Shown in pieces: positions 6,707-9,713 of a DNA stretch of 9,713 nucleotides. This stretch comes from Candidatus Woesearchaeota archaeon. GTDB lineage: Archaea; Nanobdellota; Nanobdellia; SCGC-AAA011-G17; JACQNH01. The position numbers were made by a program, and so were the translations under genes. Each line of letters opens with the position of its first letter. Within the stretch, counting starts at the first letter, position 1. Under the pieces are notes generated by a model, which saw only the letters and a program-made list of their open reading frames with translations, was not told the origin of the DNA and made no database searches. The DNA is taken from positions 1-9,713 of the forward strand of contig JACQNH010000063.1 in assembly GCA_016203175.1 (NCBI GenBank), given 5' to 3'.

Positions 6707-6892
6707 TTATTTTTTAGGTATGATGAAAGCTGCAATTATATATGCTAAAATACCCACGCCAAGAGATAGAAGTGTAAAAATTATCCATAAAAGCCTGATA
6801 ATTGTTGGATCAATATCTAAATATTCACCTATTCCACCGCATATACCAAAAATTATTTTATTTTTACTTGATCTATAAAGCTTTTTGTTCAT
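6707..6892 (-). CDS. PspC-domain small membrane protein
   Basis: A 61-residue PspC domain, the membrane stress-response module first known from the phage-shock regulon. The signature runs from KLYRSSKNKIIFGICGGIGEYLDIDP through IIRLLWIIFTLLSLGVGILAYIIAAFIIP. It contains a short amphipathic segment with the GICGGI core (residues 16-21) and one long hydrophobic region (about 31-58), with KK at the C-terminus. It consists of the domain alone, as is common in archaea. The ATG at 6892 has TTTATAA (6921-6915) centred about 26 nt upstream, so it is probably leaderless. The gene is divergent from another small membrane protein, and a shared envelope role is plausible but unproven. Confidence 0.92.
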   Translation of the reverse strand: MNKKLYRSSKNKIIFGICGGIGEYLDIDPTIIRLLWIIFTLLSLGVGILAYIIAAFIIPKK

Positions 6893-6914
6893 AAAGTTAA
6901 AAAATAAATTTTAC

Positions 6915-6921
6915 TTATAAA
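6915..6921 (-). promoter_or_regulatory. TATA box of the PspC gene
   Basis: TTTATAA on the minus strand is centred about 26 nt before the ATG at 6892, consistent with a leaderless transcript. Confidence 0.5.
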
Positions 6922-6967
6922 CTTTTTGTTTTACAAATAAATTTACTATTTTAGAGTTTATAGAAAG

Positions 6968-6994
6968 TATTTAAACTATGAAACTAATTAGTTT
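6968..6994 (+). promoter_or_regulatory. TATA box and 14-bp palindromic operator candidate
   Basis: TATTTAAA at 6968-6975 is centred about 26-27 nt before the ATG at 6998. The perfect palindrome AAACTAATTAGTTT (6981-6994) fills the space between box and start codon, where a bound repressor would block initiation. TTAAACT (6971-6977) and AGTTTAA (6990-6996) form an overlapping second inverted repeat. Confidence 0.5.
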
Positions 6995-6997
6995 AAT

Positions 6998-7312
6998 ATG
7001 GTTAACTTTAATTATTATGGTGAAAATATGATGAACTTTGGTGGCGGTAACATAATGGGATTTGGGGGTAGTTGGATGTGGCCTGTTTATAATGGTATGT
7101 TGGGTTTTGGGTTAGTTGGGATTATACTGGTATTATTATTTGCAATTTTTTGGGTTTGGATGTTGGTTGATGCTGTGACTAGAGATTTTAAGAATGACAC
7201 TGAAAAAGTCGTGTGGGTTTTAGTTATAATATTTACACATATACTTGGTGCATTAATTTATTATTTGGTTGTGAATTTAAGAGAGAAGAGTTCTAGGAAA
7301 AGAAGAAGATAG
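6998..7312 (+). CDS. small membrane protein, PLDc_N-like
   Basis: A 104-residue protein with a Gly/Met/Asn/Trp-rich N-terminus (residues 1-32) and two membrane helices (about 36-58 and 71-92), ending in a very basic tail (REKSSRKRRR). The connecting segment WMLVDAVTRDFKNDTEKVVWVLV and the second helix resemble the PLDc_N (phospholipase D-nuclease N-terminal) membrane domain, though no nuclease domain follows. Stand-alone proteins of this type are common and have no assigned function. The ATG sits at the expected leaderless distance from its TATA box. The gene is divergent from the PspC gene, and a palindrome overlaps its likely transcription start. Confidence 0.78.
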   Translation: MVNFNYYGENMMNFGGGNIMGFGGSWMWPVYNGMLGFGLVGIILVLLFAIFWVWMLVDAVTRDFKNDTEKVVWVLVIIFTHILGALIYYLVVNLREKSSRKRRR

Positions 7313-7324
7313 TTAGAAACCTTA

Positions 7325-7331
7325 TTTTTTT
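7325..7331 (+). terminator. T-run after the PLDc_N-like gene
   Basis: Seven consecutive T begin 13 nt after the stop codon, before the promoter of the next gene. This fits archaeal U-run termination. Confidence 0.4.
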
Positions 7332-7384
7332 ATATTATTGTTATAGTAACCTAGTCGTACTTTTCCATAAACATAATAGAAACA

Positions 7385-7410
7385 TTTAAATAGTTATAAC
7401 ATGTTATAAC
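7385..7410 (+). promoter_or_regulatory. TATA box and 18-bp perfect palindrome (operator candidate) of the nucleotidyltransferase operon
   Basis: TTTAAATA (7385-7392) is centred about 26-27 nt before the ATG at 7415, giving a leaderless mRNA. GTTATAACATGTTATAAC (7393-7410) is a perfect palindrome made of two copies of the self-complementary GTTATAAC separated by AT. It occupies the whole gap between TATA box and initiation site. A related inverted repeat, GTTATAGTAAC, lies upstream at 7340-7350. Another GTTATAAC occurs inside the gene at 7643-7650. The first gene encodes a MazE/AbrB-like DNA-binding hairpin, so self-repression is a direct prediction. Confidence 0.65.
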
Positions 7411-7414
7411 AATT

Positions 7415-8197
7415 ATGGAGTTAATTAAAACAGCAATTAAGGTAGGAAACTCGGCTGGGGTGTTATTACCTAAGAAATATCTGAATTCCCAGGTTAAAAT
7501 AGTTTTAAAACCGTTAAATATTGAAAAAGACGTTGTTAGTATTCTAATGGAAGAAGGCGTATTAAAAGAAGTAATGGGGGTTTATCTAGTAGGAAGTTAT
7601 GCTAGAATGGAACAAAATATTGAAAGCGATATTGATATTTTAGTTATAACATCCAATTTAAACAAAAGAATTGTAAGGGAGAAATATGAATTAATCTATA
7701 TCTCAAAAAAGGAATTGGAAGAACAATTGGATAAAAATGCTCTTCCTGTTTTAGCAATGATAAAAGAAGCTAAAATAATAATCAATGAGGAATTAATAAA
7801 AAAATACATTAATAGTCCATTAACTGAAAAAAATCTTAGATGGCATGTAGATACAACAAAATCAGCCATGAAAGTAATTGAGGAAGATCTTAAAATTTCA
7901 AAAGAATTGAAAGAAAAATATACATGGGATGGAATGGCCTATTCTCTTATTTTAAGATTGAGAACATTATATATAATTGATTGTGTAAGAAAAAACAAAA
8001 AATATACTAATAAGGATTTTTTAAATTTAATAATGGAAATTACAGGAACGTTAACAGCATATAATGGATATTTAAGAGTAAAAACTGATAAAAAAAATAA
8101 ACAAGAATTATCTATTAGTGAAACAGAAATACTATTAAATTATATTAATAAGAAAGTATTAGTTTTAGAAAAATGGCTAAAAGAAAAAAAAGATTGA
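7415..8197 (+). CDS. MazE/AbrB-like domain fused to a nucleotidyltransferase and a helical C-terminal domain
   Basis: A 260-residue cytosolic fusion. Residues 1-32 (IKVGNSAGVLLPKKYLNSQVKIVL) match the swapped-hairpin DNA-binding fold of MazE/AbrB and archaeal DUF2080-type proteins. Residues 53-95 hold a Pol-beta/MNT nucleotidyltransferase core: G60-S61 (LVGSYAR) and D72/D74 (SDIDILVI). The usual third acidic residue appears as E92 (KYELIYI) rather than Asp. Residues 135-260 are helical (NLRWHVDTTKSAMKVIEE, then YSLILRLRTLYIIDCVRKNKKYTNKDF) and resemble the HEPN-like or substrate-binding region next to many MNT domains, but no RX4-6H ribonuclease motif is present. It overlaps the following small gene by 25 nt. 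By analogy with MNT-HEPN toxin-antitoxin systems it may transfer nucleotides to a protein or RNA; this is inference. Confidence 0.85.
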   Translation: MELIKTAIKVGNSAGVLLPKKYLNSQVKIVLKPLNIEKDVVSILMEEGVLKEVMGVYLVGSYARMEQNIESDIDILVITSNLNKRIVREKYELIYISKKELEEQLDKNALPVLAMIKEAKIIINEELIKKYINSPLTEKNLRWHVDTTKSAMKVIEEDLKISKELKEKYTWDGMAYSLILRLRTLYIIDCVRKNKKYTNKDFLNLIMEITGTLTAYNGYLRVKTDKKNKQELSISETEILLNYINKKVLVLEKWLKEKKD

Positions 8198-8376
8198 TAA
8201 AACAGGAAAAAGGCTTATTAAGACAAGCAGAAAAACATCGTTTAAAATTAATAACAGAAAAAGGCAGAAAAGATACTACTCACGAATATTGGAAAAAAGA
8301 AATATTGAAATTTGAAGAACAAGTTAGAGAAAGAGCAAGATTATTGGAGAAATTAAAAAGGAAAAAAGGAAGATAG
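8173..8376 (+). CDS. tiny, highly basic, probably coiled-coil protein
   Basis: A 67-residue protein very rich in Lys and Arg, starting MAKRKKRLIKQEKGLLRQAEKHRLK and ending LLEKLKRKKGR. A central segment (GRKDTTHEYWKKEILKFEEQ) is followed by helix-forming repeats. It has no cysteine, signal peptide or membrane segment. Composition suggests nucleic-acid binding or charge-based binding to the acidic parts of a partner. The ATG lies inside the last 25 nt of the nucleotidyltransferase gene, so the two are translationally coupled and probably made together. I believe similar small proteins accompany this nucleotidyltransferase type in related archaea, but I cannot check that here. A partner or antidote role is inference. 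Confidence 0.72.
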   Translation: MAKRKKRLIKQEKGLLRQAEKHRLKLITEKGRKDTTHEYWKKEILKFEEQVRERARLLEKLKRKKGR

Positions 8377-8492
8377 TTATTACTTGATTTGTAGTCTTAA
8401 ATATATTTAGATAGGTATTTAAGTTTAATTTATTTACGGGCTGGAAAGAATTTTTAAAATTGGATTTGAATAAAATAATATCATCTGTCTTA

Positions 8493-8506
8493 TTTTTTGT
8501 TTTTTT
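8493..8506 (+). terminator. T-rich terminator downstream of the nucleotidyltransferase operon
   Basis: Two T-runs (8493-8498 and 8500-8506) lie about 115 nt after the last stop codon and fit archaeal U-run termination. The stretch from 8377 to 8492 shows only AT-rich sequence with several TATA-like words and no convincing gene. Confidence 0.4.
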
Positions 8507-8587
8507 ATTTGGCGATAACAAAATCTGAGATTAGAAAAGAAATGCAAAGAGAAATTGAAGCTTAATTTGCTAATTTTAGTAAAGTCA

Positions 8588-8597
8588 CCCCCCCCCC
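8588..8597. repeat. run of ten C
   Basis: Ten consecutive C followed by GG, within strongly AT-rich surroundings and no recognised gene. No other C or G run of this length is seen in the window. It may be a real length-variable tract, part of an unrecognised element, or an assembly artefact. Confidence 0.8.
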
Positions 8598-8651
8598 GGT
8601 TGTAAGACATCTATTAATACTCCATAACTCTCTTATTTTTAATAAATATAA

Positions 8652-8736
8652 GAAACTACGTTTCCACAAATTGTTTTACAATTGGGCCCCAAAGCGCAAG
8701 CTTTTAGGGTTATCATCTTCCTTGAAATGTAGTTTT
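8652..8736 (+). ncRNA. structured RNA candidate (leader or independent RNA) upstream of the repeat protein
   Basis: A 13-bp helix joins 8652-8664 (GAAACTACGTTTC) with 8724-8736 (GAAATGTAGTTTT): eleven Watson-Crick pairs and two G-U pairs. Inside it are hairpin 8669-8674/8678-8683 (AATTGT/ACAATT, TTT loop) and hairpin 8691-8695/8700-8704 (AAAGC/GCTTT) closed by a GCAA GNRA tetraloop. CCC (8687-8689) can pair with GGG (8707-8709) below the second hairpin. The helix ends 11 nt before the Shine-Dalgarno site. I recognise no known riboswitch. A TATA-like word at 8643-8650 would start transcription near 8673 and cut off the 5' strand of the helix; an upstream box near 8612-8618 would include it. 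Confidence 0.4.
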
Positions 8737-8747
8737 AAAAAAATAAT

Positions 8748-8754
8748 GAGGTGA
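8748..8754 (+). promoter_or_regulatory. Shine-Dalgarno site of the repeat protein
   Basis: GAGGTGA complements the archaeal 16S rRNA 3' end and lies 5 nt before the ATG at 8760. This spacing excludes the overlapping GTG at 8751 as the start. Confidence 0.65.
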
Positions 8755-8759
8755 AATTA

Positions 8760-9230
8760 ATGGTCGAAAATAAAACTAATTGGAATACAGTTTTAATTGT
8801 TTTGGTTATTGGCGTTGTTGGGATTTTGTTGTTGAGCAATAGCGGAATATTAACTGGCGGTGCTTTTAGTAAAGATATTACTGGTGATGCTACTGTTACT
8901 ATAAGAGCAAATTCTTGTGATGCAGACAGCATTTGTGAAGTTGCTAAAACCGTTTCTACTATGGCGGGAAGTACAAGTGCTTTAGTATTAACTTCTGATG
9001 TAAAAAAAGTTATAGTGGATGGATCTTTATCAGCTAATAGTGTGTATATTAGTGGTAAAACAATATCTACAACTCCTTATAGTACAAGTGCTTTAGTATT
9101 AACTTCTGATGTAAAAAAAGTTATAGTGGATAGTGATTTGTATGTACAAAAATTAGCAGGAAATGGAAGTGCTTATGCTTGTTTAGATAGTTATGGTAAA
9201 TTATACAGAAGTAGTAAAACTTGTATCTGA
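8760..9230 (+). CDS. small membrane-anchored exported protein with an internal repeat
   Basis: A 156-residue protein with a short polar N-terminus (MVENKTNWNT), one membrane helix (about residues 10-30, VLIVLVIGVVGILLL) and a Ser/Thr/Val-rich beta-like outer part. The same 17 residues, STSALVLTSDVKKVIVD, occur at 71-87 and 108-124. They are encoded by identical 51-nt copies, and the repeat period is 37 residues. Two cysteines (C53, C59) precede the repeats. The C-terminus NGSAYACLDSYGKLYRSSKTC, with C141 and C155, is of a type I associate with small DPANN surface proteins. A structural surface role is inference. The leader is long and possibly structured, and the gene is convergent with gatA 30 nt away. 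Confidence 0.75.
   Translation: MVENKTNWNTVLIVLVIGVVGILLLSNSGILTGGAFSKDITGDATVTIRANSCDADSICEVAKTVSTMAGSTSALVLTSDVKKVIVDGSLSANSVYISGKTISTTPYSTSALVLTSDVKKVIVDSDLYVQKLAGNGSAYACLDSYGKLYRSSKTCI
8970..9020 (+). repeat. 51-bp direct repeat, copy 1
   Basis: Identical over 51 nt to 9081-9131, with a period of 111 nt (37 codons). It encodes STSALVLTSDVKKVIVD. Flanking bases differ on both sides. Confidence 0.95.
9081..9131 (+). repeat. 51-bp direct repeat, copy 2
   Basis: Second perfect copy of 8970-9020, in the same frame. The absence of any silent difference suggests recent duplication or gene conversion. Confidence 0.95.
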
Positions 9231-9232
9231 TC

Positions 9233-9262
9233 TTTTTATACTAAATTTATTTTTTCTTTTTT
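9233..9262 (+). terminator. T-rich terminator of the repeat-protein gene
   Basis: T-runs at 9233-9237, 9250-9255 and 9257-9262 begin directly after the stop codon at 9228-9230 and end at the gatA stop codon. Confidence 0.5.
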
Positions 9263-9713
9263 ATTCATTAATTATTTTCGTGAATTCTAATAAAGTGTTT
9301 TCATTTAAATGATCCGAAATGCCCATTAAACCTACTGGTAGATTTTTAATAAAACCAGAATTTAAAGAAATATGTGGTAGACCTGCTAAATTTGGACCTA
9401 CTGTTAAAATATCCATCATGTAGTTTTCTAATGGTGTTAGTTTATTTAATTCTGAAAATTTAGGTGCTAAAATAGGCATTGTTGGAGAAATTAAGATATC
9501 GTATTTTTGAAAAGCTTTTTTGTACTCATTTATTATTAATGTTCTTGTTTTCATAGCTTTTAAATAAAATGCATTTCTATAGCCGGCCATTCTTGCGAAT
9601 GTTCCTAAAATTATTCTTCTTTTTGATTCCTTTAAGAAATATTTTGACCTCACCTTAGTAAAAAATTCTTTATAGTCTTCTTTTATGGGCTCTGTTGAAC
9701 CATACCTTAGGCC
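9261..9713 (-). CDS. gatA: Asp-tRNA(Asn)/Glu-tRNA(Gln) amidotransferase subunit A, 3' part (gene continues beyond the window)
   Basis: The frame is open from the window edge to the stop at 9261-9263, giving the last 150 residues. It begins GLRYGSTEPIKEDYKEFFTK, matching the G-RYG segment of GatA. It continues with KRRIILGTFARMAGYRNAFYLKAMKTRTLI, the typical VKRRIMLGTYxLSxGYYDAYYxKAQKVR block, then DILISPTMPILAPKF, VGPNLAGLPHISLNSGF and LPVGLMGI. GatA is the amidase-signature glutaminase of the GatCAB complex that supplies ammonia to GatB. The Ser-cisSer-Lys catalytic triad lies in the missing N-terminal part. A GTG at 9651-9653 is internal and not a start. It shares its strand with gatB, about 3 kb downstream. 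Confidence 0.95.
   Translation of the reverse strand, partial: GLRYGSTEPIKEDYKEFFTKVRSKYFLKESKRRIILGTFARMAGYRNAFYLKAMKTRTLIINEYKKAFQKYDILISPTMPILAPKFSELNKLTPLENYMMDILTVGPNLAGLPHISLNSGFIKNLPVGLMGISDHLNENTLLEFTKIINE

Noticed and set aside
6678..6878. Plus-strand open frame opposite the PspC gene
   Set aside because: It is the antisense shadow of a clearly conserved PspC domain.
7817..8194. HEPN ribonuclease activity in the nucleotidyltransferase C-terminus
   Set aside because: No RX4-6H motif is present, so only a structural resemblance can be suggested.
8509..8565. 18-codon frame from TTG (reads MAITKSEIRKEMQREIEA)
   Set aside because: Too short, with no Shine-Dalgarno site and no clear TATA spacing. 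It could be a gene remnant, but nothing supports that.
8566..8754. Open plus-strand frame of about 62 codons running through the C tract
   Set aside because: It has no early start codon and unusual composition, and the same bases form stable RNA stems. It is probably open by chance.
9651..9653. GTG as start of a 130-aa protein
   Set aside because: The frame stays open and matches GatA upstream to the window edge, so the GTG is internal.

Overview
The window looks like a chromosomal segment of an AT-rich DPANN archaeon, most likely a Nanoarchaeota-type lineage (Woesearchaeales or Pacearchaeales). This placement is inferred from features, not from a database search. Many genes have a TATA-like box about 26-29 nt before the start codon, the leaderless archaeal arrangement. 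There are Asp/Glu-tRNA amidotransferase genes (gatB, and the 3' part of gatA). Two exported proteins are of types I associate with these lineages: an NGGE/PKD/Cys-rich surface protein ending in a short amphipathic tail, and a small anchored protein ending in a Cys-containing YACLDSYGKLYRS-type motif.

Layout. 1-2210: leader and a 672-residue secreted surface protein (+). 2207-2851: single-domain M24 metallopeptidase (-), divergent from an M16 zinc peptidase (+, 2893-4098). The two promoters are interleaved in a 41-bp gap. 4099-4831: a leader and two small genes of unknown function (+). The second reads naturally into the -1 frame at a U UUU UUA heptamer. 4823-6193: gatB (-). 6277-6579: small cupin (+). 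6584-6658: a candidate H/ACA guide RNA (-) with its own TATA box and T-run. 6707-6892: PspC-domain protein (-), divergent from a PLDc_N-like membrane protein (+, 6998-7312). 7415-8376: a two-gene overlapping operon (+): a MazE/AbrB-like hairpin fused to a nucleotidyltransferase and a helical C-terminus, then a tiny very basic protein. A perfect 18-bp palindrome lies between the TATA box and the start codon. 8377-8759: a 380-bp stretch without a convincing gene, holding a T-rich terminator, a run of ten C and a strongly foldable segment. 8760-9230: small membrane-anchored protein with a perfect 51-bp internal repeat (+). 9261-9713: 3' end of gatA (-), cut by the window edge.

How the parts relate. 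GatA and GatB are subunits of one enzyme but lie about 3 kb apart on the same strand. Between them sit a cupin, an RNA candidate, two envelope-related small proteins and the nucleotidyltransferase module. Housekeeping and cytosolic genes here look leaderless. The two exported proteins and the first tiny unknown gene instead have longer leaders with Shine-Dalgarno sites. The most interesting items are the H/ACA RNA candidate, the probably self-regulated nucleotidyltransferase module, the possible frameshift gene at 4470-4831 and the structured segment at 8652-8736.
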